Counted from the stretch's first letter, positions 44,827 to 53,870 are shown. The stretch is DNA of 64,000 nt from Acidobacteria subdivision 2 bacterium RH1 MAG20 (GCA_002197545.1 NFUO01000081.1:62001-126000), one strand, 5' to 3'. Made by a program: numbers and translations. Notes: generated from the letters alone by a model not told the origin.

Positions 44827-45318
44827 TCAGGCGCGCCTTGCACCCATGAGCAAGTAGTCCATTTGCCAGTCCGGCTTTATTCCATGCTGCCGCGCCAGAG
44901 TTGCCAGTTGTGCATAGTGGCGGATGCCGTGCATCAGGGCGTGGACGAAGATCGTCTTTCGGGAGGCCAGCAGTTGACCCATGCTTCGAGTGACAAACTC
45001 TATCTCCTGCGACCAGTCATAGGTTGGGTCGGCCAACATTCCACGAAGGAGGACCATCCCCCGAGTGTGCGTTGCGAACAGCACTGCCGCAGTGTCGTAT
45101 GCGATCGCCTCATACGAGGTTTCGGGCAATCCAGCCAGCCGCTCTGCATAACGCAGCTCGACCGCGACGATATGCTGCATAAGCTCGCCTACGCACTTTA
45201 CTCCGGCAACATCGCAGGGGACAGCCAGCAAGTCCTCATGCATTTCGAGCAGCTTCTGCCATCGCTCGGCCGTTTTATCGTTCCATGCCATCAACTCTTC
45301 GCCTGTCAGTGCAATCAT
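44827..45318 (-). CDS. DinB-family protein
   Basis: 163 residues, a four-helix DinB fold. Metal-ligand His are in M-Q-H-I-V-A-V-E (His 49) and H-A-L-M-H-G-I-R-H-Y-A-Q-L (near residue 130-138). DinB proteins are thiol- or metal-dependent enzymes of varied roles (e.g. mycothiol or bacillithiol transferases). The C-terminal coding bases match the insertion in the repeat at 27421 in two segments. It lies 12 bp downstream of purD on the same strand. Confidence 0.8.
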   Translation of the reverse strand: MIALTGEELMAWNDKTAERWQKLLEMHEDLLAVPCDVAGVKCVGELMQHIVAVELRYAERLAGLPETSYEAIAYDTAAVLFATHTRGMVLLRGMLADPTYDWSQEIEFVTRSMGQLLASRKTIFVHALMHGIRHYAQLATLARQHGIKPDWQMDYLLMGARRA

Positions 45319-45329
45319 GTTCGTTACCT

Positions 45330-46601
45330 CTATTCCAGATTCAACGCTCGGTGGCCGATGTCGCGTCGGAACTGCATGCCTTCAAAAGAGATTTTTGCCA
45401 GTTGAGCATAGGCGAGATCGAGAGCGGTGCGCAGATCGGGAGCCATGGCGGTGATGGCCAGAACGCGGCCGCCGGCGGTGATGATCTGGCCGTCCTCGAT
45501 TGCGGTGCCGGAGTGGAAGACGACTACGTTATCGGTGGGCTGATCTGGAAGCCCTTGTATGGGCTTGCCTGAAGCATATTTGCCGGGGTAGCCGCCGCTG
45601 GCGGCGATGACGCAAACGCTGGCTCCGCGGTGCATCTTGATGTCGAGACTGTTGGCTGTGCCATCGATGGAGGCGTTCAAGAGGTCGAGAATGTCGGTCT
45701 CCATGCGCAGGAGAATGGCCTGGGTCTCGGGGTCGCCAAAGCGGGTGTTGAACTCAAGCACCATGGGGCCGCGGGGTGTCATCATGATGCCGCAGAAGAG
45801 GATGCCTTTGAAGGGGGTTCCCTCGGAGGTCATTCCATCAACAACCTTTTGCGCGACATTTTTGGTGAGCCACTCACGCATAGCGGTGGTGGTGAGGCCG
45901 TCGGTGGAATAGGCCCCCATGCCGCCGGTGTTGGGGCCGGTGTCGCCTTCGCCGACGCGCTTGTGGTCCTGCGCGGAGGCGATGGGCGCGGCGTGTTTGC
46001 CATCGCAGAGAGCAAAGAAGGAGAGTTCTTCACCGGTGAGAAATTCTTCGAGAACGATCTCGGCTTCCTGTGTGCCGAGGAGAACGCCGCTGAACATCTG
46101 CGCGGCCGCGGACTCAGCCTGGAGGCGAGTCTCGCAGATGACGACGCCTTTGCCCGCGGCGAGACCGTCGGCCTTAACAACTACGGGCAACGCAAAGCGG
46201 TTGAGTTGCTCGCGCACCTCGTCGAGATTGGTGCAGGCGGCGTAGGCGGCGGTGGGGATGCCGTGGCGCTGCATGAATTCTTTGGCGAAGGCCTTGCTCG
46301 ATTCGAGCTTTGCGGCGGCCTGCGTGGGGCCGAAGACGCGGAAGTTGCGGCGGGTGAGCTCGTCCACGATGCCGAGGGAGAGGGGGACTTCGGGGCCGAT
46401 GACAGTCAGCGCGGGGCGCTCGACTTCAACCACCTGTGCCATCGCAGCGAGACTGGTGACGTCGACGGGGATGCAGCGGGCGATCTGGGCGATGCCGCCG
46501 TTGCCGGGCGCGGAGACTACTTCGCTAACTTGTGGGGATTTGAGGAGCGACCAGACGAGGGCGTGCTCGCGGCCGCCGCCGCCGATAACCAGAACTTTCA
46601 T
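45330..46601 (-). CDS. purD: Phosphoribosylamine-glycine ligase
   Basis: 423 residues, normal for PurD. It starts M-K-V-L-V-I-G-G-G-G-R-E-H-A-L and contains the ATP-grasp segments G-L-A-A-G-K-G-V-V and T-R-F-G-D-P-E-T-Q. It makes GAR from PRA and glycine. It lies apart from purL-purF, on the opposite strand, with DinB downstream. Confidence 0.96.
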   Translation of the reverse strand: MKVLVIGGGGREHALVWSLLKSPQVSEVVSAPGNGGIAQIARCIPVDVTSLAAMAQVVEVERPALTVIGPEVPLSLGIVDELTRRNFRVFGPTQAAAKLESSKAFAKEFMQRHGIPTAAYAACTNLDEVREQLNRFALPVVVKADGLAAGKGVVICETRLQAESAAAQMFSGVLLGTQEAEIVLEEFLTGEELSFFALCDGKHAAPIASAQDHKRVGEGDTGPNTGGMGAYSTDGLTTTAMREWLTKNVAQKVVDGMTSEGTPFKGILFCGIMMTPRGPMVLEFNTRFGDPETQAILLRMETDILDLLNASIDGTANSLDIKMHRGASVCVIAASGGYPGKYASGKPIQGLPDQPTDNVVVFHSGTAIEDGQIITAGGRVLAITAMAPDLRTALDLAYAQLAKISFEGMQFRRDIGHRALNLE

Positions 46602-46673
46602 CTTCAGTTGTATCTCCGTTCTCTGTTTCGAGCCTAGGCAACACGGTTCTCTGAGTCAAACCATTGCCGCAGA

Positions 46674-47366
46674 TTATTTAGCGCAAGGCAGGAGCCGGAT
46701 GTCACCGGCAGCCTCGCGCGAGAGGTCGAAGGCCTTTGCGGAGCGGCCAATGCTTACGGAATAGCCCTCGACGGAGGTTTGCTTTCTGACTCGCAATCTA
46801 GCTCCGGGCCTGATGCCGCTGGCCTTAAGCTGCCGCAGGGTGCGGGCATCGCGGTCGGAGACGCTATCAATCACGAAGCTCCCTTCCTGCTGTACCTCGG
46901 TCAGCAGGATGGAGTTCGGCTCCGCCATCTCGCCCTCCATCGTCGGGATGGAATGCCCATGAGGGTCGATGCGGGGATGGCCCAGCTTTGCGGCGATACG
47001 TTCTTCGAAGCGCTCGGAGATAAAGTGCTCAAGCCGTTCGGCCTCCTCATGCACCTCTTCGATGGGATAGTCGAGCACCTCGTAGAGGAAGGTTTCGATG
47101 AGCCGATGATGGCGCAGCACTTCGAGCGCTCGCCGCTTGCCCGCCGGGGACAGCAGCACGCCGCGATGCCGTTCGTACTCGACCAGTGGAGTTGAGGCGG
47201 CCGCCAGTTTTTGCAGCATGTTCGTGATCGAAGCGGGGGCGACACCGAGATGATCGGCAAGCGATGTGCTACTCACGCGACGATGGTCAGGACCGCCCAG
47301 AGACAGGATGGCCTTCAGGTAGTTGTCGACGGATTCGCTGTTGCCGTTCGTTCGGCGGCCTGGCAT
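46674..47366 (-). CDS. mntR: MntR/DtxR-family metal-dependent regulator
   Basis: 230 residues from the ATG at 47366, which has GGAG eight bases upstream; an in-frame ATG at 47396 overlaps the operator region. An N-terminal winged HTH (L-A-D-H-L-G-V-A-P-A-S-I-T-N-M-L-Q-K-L) precedes the dimerisation and metal domain (H-H-R-L-I-E-T-F-L; E-E-A-E-R-L-E-H-F-I), and the C-terminal part is a FeoA/SH3-like domain. Metal choice, Mn or Fe, is inferred from the divergent mntH. Confidence 0.88.
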   Translation of the reverse strand: MPGRRTNGNSESVDNYLKAILSLGGPDHRRVSSTSLADHLGVAPASITNMLQKLAAASTPLVEYERHRGVLLSPAGKRRALEVLRHHRLIETFLYEVLDYPIEEVHEEAERLEHFISERFEERIAAKLGHPRIDPHGHSIPTMEGEMAEPNSILLTEVQQEGSFVIDSVSDRDARTLRQLKASGIRPGARLRVRKQTSVEGYSVSIGRSAKAFDLSREAAGDIRLLPCAK

Positions 47367-47404
47367 GACATGGTCTCCAAAATTAGTTTGACGCATTTCT
47401 TTGA

Positions 47405-47437
47405 TTTAGGTATACCTAAATATTAGGGAAGCCTAAA
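47405..47437. promoter_or_regulatory. Paired MntR-type operators between mntR and mntH
   Basis: TTTAGGTATACCTAAA (47405-47420) is a perfect 16-bp palindrome, and ATTAGG-GAAG-CCTAAAT (47422-47437) is a second imperfect copy two bases on. Both have the TTTAGG...CCTAAA arms of manganese-type DtxR operators and lie between the divergent genes. Confidence 0.7.
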
Positions 47438-47472
47438 TCGGGGATACTTCCCAGACTTTCTTTTGGAGTGGC

Positions 47473-48870
47473 ATGGAGGATTTTCGATCATCGTCGTATG
47501 CCGATACAGAGGCAGAACCAATCGCTGACTCAGTGGTTGCTCTGACCGCGGCAGCCAGCACCGTCGAGGCTCCGCGCAGATTCAAGTTCCGGCGCAACGA
47601 GATATGGACCTATTTCGGGCCGGCTTTTGTGGCTTCGGTCGCCTATATCGATCCGGGGAACTTTGCGGCCAATATCCAAGGTGGCAGCCAGTTTGGCTAT
47701 CGCCTGCTTTGGGTGCTGCTGTGGTCGAATGCGATGGCCATCCTTATTCAGTACCTTTCGGCAAAATTAGGCATCGTTACCGGGCTTACGCTGCCGCAGA
47801 ACTGCCGGAAGCATTTTTCGCGGCCCATGACGATTTTTCTCTGGGTGGCGGCGGAGGTGTCAGCGGTTGCGACGGACCTGGCTGAGTTTCTAGGCGCCGC
47901 CCTGGGATTTTATCTGTTGGTCGGGCCAGCGATGCTGGCGCATGGATGGACGCGTACCGAGACAATGTTCGTTGCAGCGCTAGTGTCGGCCGTTGCCGTG
48001 TTTTTAATCCTGGCGCTGGATCTGGCCGGGTATCAGTGGCTGGAGCGGGGCATCATGGCCTTCGTCGGTGTGATTGGGCTTTGCTATGGCTTTGAGGTCT
48101 TTCTGGTGCATCCGGATTGGCGGGCGGTTGCTTTCTCCACCTTGGTTCCAACGCTTGACGCCAGTAATGCTAGAGCCTTCCACGACAGCATCTACACGGC
48201 CGTCGCTATGCTTGGCGCGACGGTGATGCCGCATGTGATCTATCTGCATTCGGCGCTGGTCCAGCCGAGGGCGCAGGAGCTGAAGAAGAAGCCTGCGCTG
48301 GCGGGTTTTTCGCGGCGGAGGAAGTATCTGCGGTTTGAGCTGATCGATGTGTTTGTGGCAATGAATGGGGCATGGCTGATTAACTCGGCCATGATCGTTA
48401 TGGCCGCCGTCGCGTTCGTGCATATGGGTTCGCCTGTCGCCGATGTGGAACAGGCGTATCGGACGCTTGGTCCCTTGCTTGGCCCTGCTGCTGCGACCGT
48501 CTTTGCCGTCGCGCTTCTCTGTTCGGGGCTTTCATCGTCTACCGTCGGCGTTATGGCTGGGCAGGTGATTATCGAGGGTTTTCTCGATATCAAATTTTCC
48601 ATCTTCCTGCGCCGCTTGATTACGATCATTCCGGCGCTGATCGTCATTGCAGTAGGGCTCGATCCACTGAAGATTTTGCTTCTTTCGCAGGTAATTCTGA
48701 GTTTCACGCTCCCGTTTGCTCTGGTTCCGCTGCTGATTCTGACGAACCGGCGGTCCGTGATGGATACGTTTGCCAGCGCAGGCCGTACGCGGATTGCAGG
48801 ATGGGTGACCGTTGGCATCATTCTTACGCTGAACGTGGTGCTGCTGGGGCAGATCGCCTTCGGGAGCTAG
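47473..48870 (+). CDS. mntH: NRAMP-family divalent metal transporter
   Basis: 465 residues. After an N-terminal soluble stretch the first helix contains the metal-site D-P-G-N (Y-I-D-P-G-N-F-A-A-N-I-Q), and later M-P-H-V-I-Y-L-H-S-A carries the helix-6 MPH site. There are about 11 membrane helices. Mn2+ import is likely from the MntR-type operators just upstream. The N-terminal 40 residues are an Ala/Glu-rich addition. Confidence 0.94.
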   Translation: MEDFRSSSYADTEAEPIADSVVALTAAASTVEAPRRFKFRRNEIWTYFGPAFVASVAYIDPGNFAANIQGGSQFGYRLLWVLLWSNAMAILIQYLSAKLGIVTGLTLPQNCRKHFSRPMTIFLWVAAEVSAVATDLAEFLGAALGFYLLVGPAMLAHGWTRTETMFVAALVSAVAVFLILALDLAGYQWLERGIMAFVGVIGLCYGFEVFLVHPDWRAVAFSTLVPTLDASNARAFHDSIYTAVAMLGATVMPHVIYLHSALVQPRAQELKKKPALAGFSRRRKYLRFELIDVFVAMNGAWLINSAMIVMAAVAFVHMGSPVADVEQAYRTLGPLLGPAAATVFAVALLCSGLSSSTVGVMAGQVIIEGFLDIKFSIFLRRLITIIPALIVIAVGLDPLKILLLSQVILSFTLPFALVPLLILTNRRSVMDTFASAGRTRIAGWVTVGIILTLNVVLLGQIAFGS

Positions 48871-48922
48871 TCATTTTCTGAGAACCTGTCGAAAAGTTAC
48901 TCCTCAACCCCACCCCAAACTC

Positions 48923-48992
48923 CACGTCATCTCGACCGGAGCAGCGCATAGTTTCATCGTGCGCTGCGAAGTGGAGAGACCCCTGTATTTGC
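48923..48992 (+). repeat. REP-like dispersed element, copy 4
   Basis: The ends CACGTCATCTCGACCG and GTGGAGAGACCCCTGTATTT are conserved. The inner hairpin is GCAGCGCA...TGCGCTGC, unlike the GGCGGC hairpin of copies 1 and 3. It lies between mntH and the convergent CBS gene. Confidence 0.75.
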
Positions 48993-49059
48993 AGTTCGTT
49001 TGACCGAAAAGACCTATCCCATCGGTGAAAATGCTCTAATCACCGTCAGCAACCGCACC

Positions 49060-49500
49060 CTACCGCGAAATATAAGCCTCAAGATGCCGGATCGTCTCTT
49101 CCTGCTCCGAGATCACGCAGTTCACCAGGTCGCCAATTGAAACCATTCCCACCACCGCGCCATGGTCCTGCACAGGAAGATGCCGGATGCGATGGTCCGT
49201 AACCATGCGCATACAGTCGCCCACCGTATGTTGCGAAGAAACTGAGATCACTGGAGAGCTCATGATCTCGGCCACAGCCGTCTCCTTCGAGGACCTCCCC
49301 TGCAGAATAACCTTCCGCGCATAATCCCGCTCCGAGATGATGCCGACCAGATCTCCATGCTCCATGACGAGCAGTGCGCCTACTCGCTTCTCCGCCATCA
49401 TCTCGATGGCCTCGTAGACGGAGGCATCCGGCCTCGTGGACCAGACCTCCCCTGTCTTCCGCTTCAGTACAGCGCCAACGGTCGTGGTCAATTCGCTCAT
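49060..49500 (-). CDS. CBS-domain pair protein
   Basis: 146 residues consisting of two CBS domains. They contain [12 protein letters not shown]...[11 protein letters not shown] and [12 protein letters not shown]...[10 protein letters not shown]. Free-standing CBS pairs bind adenine nucleotides and regulate partner enzymes, but no partner is fused here. It is divergent from the FmdE-like gene. Confidence 0.9.
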   Translation of the reverse strand: MSELTTTVGAVLKRKTGEVWSTRPDASVYEAIEMMAEKRVGALLVMEHGDLVGIISERDYARKVILQGRSSKETAVAEIMSSPVISVSSQHTVGDCMRMVTDHRIRHLPVQDHGAVVGMVSIGDLVNCVISEQEETIRHLEAYISR

Positions 49501-49594
49501 AGGAAGTCTCGGGCCTCGGATAATACCGCCGTCATGCTGCAGTATGCAAGGGTTGTTCTTTGCTGATCTTCGTCCCGCCGCCTATCATCACCCC

Positions 49595-50191
49595 ATGCAA
49601 ACGTTTGAAGCCCTCCTTCGCGAAGCCGAAATAGCCCACGGCCATCTCTGCGCCGGACAGATTCTTGGAGTCCGCATGGCGATGCTGGGTTGCCAGCGCC
49701 TCGGCATCGACGACCCAAAAGGGGCCGACCGCAAGCGCCTCGTCACCTTCGTCGAGATCGACCGCTGCGCCACCGATGCTATTGGGGTCGTCACCGGCTG
49801 CCGTCTCGGCAAGCGCGCCCTCAAGTTCCGCGACTGGGGCAAGATGGCCGCTACCTTCCTCGATCTTTCCACCGATAAGGCCATCCGCATCGCTGCCCTT
49901 GAATCCTCCAAACAGCGTGCCCGCGACCTCTATCCGCAGATCGAAAACAAGAACCGGCAGCAGATGCTTGCCTACCGCGAACTCTCCGACGCAGACCTCT
50001 TTTCCGAGCAATGGGTCCACGTCCCCATGCACGCCCGCGAACTCCCCGGCTACAAATCTTCCCGCATCGCCTGCACTCAATGCGGCGAAGGGATCAACTA
50101 TGACCGGCAGGTCGAAATAAACGGCGAGATTTTGTGCCAGGGCTGCGCCCATCCCGAAACCCGTTATTACCAGATCCTCGACCACCAATAA
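49595..50191 (+). CDS. FmdE-like protein with C-terminal zinc ribbon
   Basis: 198 residues from the ATG at 49595; upstream in-frame sequence is rejected because it overlaps the CBS gene's promoter. The family motif H-G-H-L-C-A-G-Q-I-L-G at about 15-25 and the C-A-T-D-A-I-G-V-V-T-G-C-R segment are of the FmdE/FwdE type. A C-terminal zinc ribbon (C-T-Q-C...C-Q-G-C) resembles TraR/DksA fingers. In methanogens FmdE is a subunit of molybdenum/tungsten formylmethanofuran dehydrogenase; bacterial homologues are uncharacterised, and no formylmethanofuran enzymes are present here. Confidence 0.8.
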   Translation: MQTFEALLREAEIAHGHLCAGQILGVRMAMLGCQRLGIDDPKGADRKRLVTFVEIDRCATDAIGVVTGCRLGKRALKFRDWGKMAATFLDLSTDKAIRIAALESSKQRARDLYPQIENKNRQQMLAYRELSDADLFSEQWVHVPMHARELPGYKSSRIACTQCGEGINYDRQVEINGEILCQGCAHPETRYYQILDHQ

Positions 50192-50231
50192 TCCAACGCC
50201 ACTCCTCCGGAAGTGCAATTGAAAGAATGAG

Positions 50232-50504
50232 TTATGAGCTTCTATTGCGCATCTGCATCTCTTCTGGTGATACTTTCAATATGTCACGCGCTACAGATGT
50301 GAATCTGGCGAATTTTGGTGTGGCTAATGCTACTTCATGCCGCAGACTGTATGCCTCCACATAAGATGGATTGCCCATGCCAATTGTTATTTTATTTGGG
50401 ACATTACATCCCAAACTCCACCGACTTACCTCCTCAAAAGCATTCTCAATCAATTGGGGAAGTAGTGACTTAGGCTTCCCGTTAATCATGGAAGCTAAGA
50501 TCAT
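50232..50504 (-). CDS. Hypothetical protein in AT-rich island
   Basis: A 90-residue frame without recognisable domain, starting at ATG 50504 (or 50489). The composition is like a real protein (helical, charged, M-I-N-G-K-P-K...L-I-E-N-A-F-E-E-V-S-R-W), and it is the longest frame in the low-GC stretch upstream of the frameshifted gene. No ribosome site is clear. Its start overlaps the plus-strand ATG at 50503, so the two could be divergent partners or one could be spurious. Confidence 0.35.
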   Translation of the reverse strand: MILASMINGKPKSLLPQLIENAFEEVSRWSLGCNVPNKITIGMGNPSYVEAYSLRHEVALATPKFARFTSVARDILKVSPEEMQMRNRSS

Positions 50505-51151
50505 GAACTCATCTTTTGAGGTAAGCTGCGACCTTCCTTATTTTGAGGAATCCATGATTTCTACGCTTTATGCTCGTGGGGTGAATCTCGTGCGAGCGTA
50601 TGGCGATGCCGTCTCTTTCGCTATGGGGGGTGGGATTCACAATCACCGTGGATAGCCTAAAAAGGCCTGATGGTTCTGTGGCTGACATACAAAGGGTGAA
50701 CAAAATCTTAGGTTCTCTATGCACGGCATATAAGTTTCCGCCGCGAAATGCCATTGAACAGTTTGAATTTGAAAAGGTCTTACGGCTAATACTGGCCGAG
50801 CCTAATCTAATGGGAAGTCTGACAGACTTGGCCGATACTTTGGCCTTTCATCACCAAACGCCAACCAATTGCGGTCGGGTACTGGATAGCTTGAGACGTG
50901 CTGTCGCCCCGGACCTAAAAGATCCTCAAGGATGGGCCGTTCTTCAACAACTTTTGAGGATCAGCAGGTCATTTATGGAATTCGTTAGTATTCAATCTAC
51001 GAAGCCGCGACACGGTGACCGTATTACTCATGTCCCGGAAGAAACTGTTACGGAAATATCGAAGAGAACTTGGCAGATCGTGGATCGATTTATAGAGTTT
51101 CGAAAACGAGGAAGTCAGCCTTTGCCTAAATCGGAGTTTCCGCAACTTTGA
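50503..51151 (+). pseudogene. Unknown gene interrupted by a poly-G frameshift
   Basis: Reading from ATG 50503 gives M-N-S-S-F-E-V-S-C-D-L...A-Y-G-D-A-V-S-F-A-M-G-G-G, ending at TAG soon after. At the six-G run 50625-50630 removal of one G continues directly into F-T-I-T-V-D-S-L-K-R-P-D-G-S and another 165 residues to TGA 51151. The two halves thus read as one 215-residue protein with a +1 shift at a homopolymer, either a pseudogene, phase-variable gene or sequencing error. No family is recognised. The GC content is clearly lower than neighbours, suggesting transfer. Confidence 0.5.
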
Positions 51152-51480
51152 TGAGGCCAATAAAACCATTTTCTTCTTGCTATTGTCCTCGTGGCGGTTC
51201 TCCAACTAGCGCAAAGGCTGTGGGTCAGGAAGATGCCAATTTCCGTATAAGTTATTGATTTTATTGAGTATATGTCGCATGATTCTACAGGGTCCCAGCA
51301 AAAACGCTTGTCAAGCCCTCAAGTCATCTCTCTCTCTCAAAGACCAGTCACCAGTGCCATCCGCGGAGCACGTTTCATCGGATATCTATCCGCTTATCGC
51401 CCGCCTGCGGTAGACTAGCATTGACGCGCATTTCCATCTTTCGTCCCATCCCCAAGCGCCTAGACAGGACATACATCGCA
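51152..51480. other. Intergenic, AT-rich, no gene seen
   Basis: About 330 bp between the frameshifted gene and typA. It has several AT-rich stretches but no convincing promoter pair, repeat or RNA gene. Confidence 0.5.
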
Positions 51481-53313
51481 GTGAGTAACTCAACCGCCGT
51501 TGCCGTTAAGCCCATCTTCAACATCGCCATCATCGCCCACGTCGACCATGGTAAGACCACCCTCGTCGACGCCATGCTCCGCCAGTCCGGCACCTTCCGC
51601 TCCAACGAAGCCGTCACCGACCGCGTCATGGACTCGAACGACCTCGAAAGAGAGCGCGGCATCACGATTCTTGCCAAAAACACCGCTCTCTACTATCACG
51701 ACAACAAGATCAACATCGTCGATACCCCAGGCCACGCCGACTTCGGCGGAGAGGTCGAGCGCGCCCTCAAGATGGTCGACGGCGTCGTCCTTCTCGTCGA
51801 CGCCTCCGAAGGCCCCCTGCCGCAGACCCGCTACGTGCTCTCGAAGGCCCTCGAAGCCGGGCTTACCCCCATGGTCGTCATCAACAAGATCGACCGTCCT
51901 GACGCCCGCGCCCAGGAAGTTTTGAACGAGGTCTATGACCTCTTTATCGACCTCGATGCTGACGAGAGCGTCCTCGACTTTCCCGTCCTCTACACCAACG
52001 GCAAGCTCGGCACCGCCACCACGGACCCTAACGTCCCCGGCACCGACCTCCAGCCGCTCTTCGAGCAGATCATCACCACCATCCCGGTTGCCAAGGGCGA
52101 TCCCGAAGGCACCGTTCAGATCCTCGTCACCAACCTCGATTACTCCGACTATCTTGGTCGTCTCGCCATCGGACGCGTCTTCAACGGCACTATGCGCACC
52201 GGGCAGGAGTACAACGTCGCCAAGCTCGACGGCACCTTCACCAAGCATAAGATCACCAAACTCTTCAGCTTCTCCGGCCTCAAGCGCACCGATATCGAAG
52301 AGACCCAGGTAGGCGACATCGTCGCCATTGCCGGAATCCCCGGTATCACCATCGGCGAGAGCTTCTGCGACGTCGAAAATCCGCAGCCCCTGCCTCAGAT
52401 TGTCATTGACGATCCCACCATCGCCATCCAGTTCAACGTCAACAATTCGCCCTTTGCAGGACGCGAAGGCAAGTTCGTCACCTCGCGCAACCTCCGCGAC
52501 CGCCTCGACAAGGAACTTCTCACCAACGTCTCGCTGAAGATGCAGGATACCGGCTCCCCCGACTCCTTCAAGGTGCTCGGACGTGGCGAACTGCAACTCG
52601 GTATCCTCATCGAGATGATGCGCCGCGAGGGCTTCGAGATGATGGTCAGCCGTCCTGAGATCGTCACCAAGCGCATCAACGATGAAGTCATGGAACCGGT
52701 CGAACACCTTTCCATCGATGTGCCGGAGAACTTCGTCGGTACCGTCATCGAGCGCCTCGGACCCAGAAAAGGCGAGATGACCAAGATGGTTAACCACGGA
52801 TCGGGACGAGTAAGAATGGAGTTCCGCATCCCCTCGCGCGGTCTCATCGGCCTCCGGTCTGAAATGCTCACCGAGACCCGCGGCACCATCATCATGAACT
52901 CCATCCTCGATGGGTACGTCGCCTATCAGGGAGAGATTCCGCAGCGTCTCTCCGGTGCCCTCATCTCCGACCGTCAGGGAACCACCACTGCCTACGCGCT
53001 TGAGGGCCTGCAGGACCGCGGCATTCTCTTTGTCAGTGATGGTGTTGAGGTCTACGAGGGCATGGTCGTCGGCGAACACAGCCGCGACAACGACCTCGAC
53101 GTCAACTGCGTCCGCGAGAAGAAGCTCTCCAATATGCGCGCATCGGGCTCCGACGATGCTGTGCGCCTCGTTCCCTACAAACAGCAAACCCTCGAGCAAT
53201 GCATCGAGTTCATCGCCGACGACGAACTTGTCGAGGTGACACCGAAATCCCTTCGCCTGCGCAAGAAGGTCCTTCAGGCCAACCGCCGCCCGCGCAAGGG
53301 GTCCAGCGAGTAA
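51481..53313 (+). CDS. typA: TypA/BipA translational GTPase
   Basis: 610 residues from the GTG at 51481; a TTG 20 codons earlier is also in frame but adds a sequence outside the family. The G motifs are A-H-V-D-H-G-K-T-T (G1), R-G-I-T-I (G2), D-T-P-G-H (G3) and N-K-I-D-R (G4). Domains II-V follow, ending with a basic tail ([14 protein letters not shown]). It acts on the ribosome in stress and cold adaptation. A hairpin lies after the stop. Confidence 0.95.
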   Translation: MSNSTAVAVKPIFNIAIIAHVDHGKTTLVDAMLRQSGTFRSNEAVTDRVMDSNDLERERGITILAKNTALYYHDNKINIVDTPGHADFGGEVERALKMVDGVVLLVDASEGPLPQTRYVLSKALEAGLTPMVVINKIDRPDARAQEVLNEVYDLFIDLDADESVLDFPVLYTNGKLGTATTDPNVPGTDLQPLFEQIITTIPVAKGDPEGTVQILVTNLDYSDYLGRLAIGRVFNGTMRTGQEYNVAKLDGTFTKHKITKLFSFSGLKRTDIEETQVGDIVAIAGIPGITIGESFCDVENPQPLPQIVIDDPTIAIQFNVNNSPFAGREGKFVTSRNLRDRLDKELLTNVSLKMQDTGSPDSFKVLGRGELQLGILIEMMRREGFEMMVSRPEIVTKRINDEVMEPVEHLSIDVPENFVGTVIERLGPRKGEMTKMVNHGSGRVRMEFRIPSRGLIGLRSEMLTETRGTIIMNSILDGYVAYQGEIPQRLSGALISDRQGTTTAYALEGLQDRGILFVSDGVEVYEGMVVGEHSRDNDLDVNCVREKKLSNMRASGSDDAVRLVPYKQQTLEQCIEFIADDELVEVTPKSLRLRKKVLQANRRPRKGSSE

Positions 53314-53366
53314 TTCAGCGCACTAAGCGGATTCAGAGAAGATGAGCGAATCACAGCTCCTTCGAC

Positions 53367-53399
53367 GGAGGCTCTCGCGATGCAATTGCGAGAGCCTCC
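53367..53399 (+). terminator. Hairpin after typA
   Basis: GGAGGCTCTCGC-gatgcaatt-GCGAGAGCCTCC is a perfect 12-bp stem 53 bp downstream of the stop. No strong T tract follows. It may terminate or protect typA mRNA. Confidence 0.55.
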
Positions 53400-53463
53400 A
53401 CTCCAGATGACAACTTCTGTTTTGTAGAAATTCTTAATTGAGTCTTGACATAATTGGGACTTT

Positions 53464-53501
53464 TATATAACTTTTTAGTTATGGAACTAAATGGTTATAT
53501 A
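53464..53501. promoter_or_regulatory. Nested inverted repeats across the ArsR start
   Basis: ATAACT-tttt-AGTTAT (53467-53482) spans the start of the ArsR gene, and a wider pair TATATAAC...GTTATATA (53464-53471 and 53494-53501) encloses it. ArsR-type regulators bind such AT-rich dyads at their own promoters. Confidence 0.45.
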
Positions 53502-53858
53502 GATCAAGCTTCCGACCATCTGAACGCTACCTTTGCGGCGCTTGCAGATCCGACACGGCGCGCGATTCTTGCTCGGCTCGCATTGAGTGAAGCATCGGTG
53601 ACGGAGCTCGCCGAGCCATTTGCCATGAGTCAGCCCGCAATCTCCAAACACCTTAAAGTGCTGGAGCGTGCCGGGCTGATTTCGCGTGGACGCGACGCGC
53701 AGCGAAGGCCATGCCGGCTTGAGTCCACGCCGCTCGCGGAAGCCACCGGATGGCTGGAAGATTACCGACAGTTCTGGGAGGGAAGCTTCCAGCGACTCGA
53801 CGTCCTGCTCGACGATTTAAAGGCGGAAAAGAAGCAACATGGACACACCAAACGATAG
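53481..53858 (+). CDS. ArsR-family transcriptional regulator
   Basis: 125 residues from ATG 53481 (an ATG-like codon nine earlier is weaker). The winged HTH carries L-A-D-P-T-R-R-A-I-L-A-R-L-A, A-M-S-Q-P-A-I-S-K-H-L-K-V-L-E-R-A-G-L-I, the classic ArsR signature. It lacks the metal-binding Cys pair of ArsR/SmtB. It is followed 12 bp later by an SRPBCC protein, a common pair in which the regulator responds to an unknown ligand. Confidence 0.9.
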   Translation: MELNGYIDQASDHLNATFAALADPTRRAILARLALSEASVTELAEPFAMSQPAISKHLKVLERAGLISRGRDAQRRPCRLESTPLAEATGWLEDYRQFWEGSFQRLDVLLDDLKAEKKQHGHTKR

Positions 53859-53870
53859 AGGAGATCACTG

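Noticed and set aside
51490..53199. 569-codon frame opposite typA
   Set aside because: A mirror of the codon bias of typA; composition is extreme in Asp/Gly/Glu/Val and no family is present.
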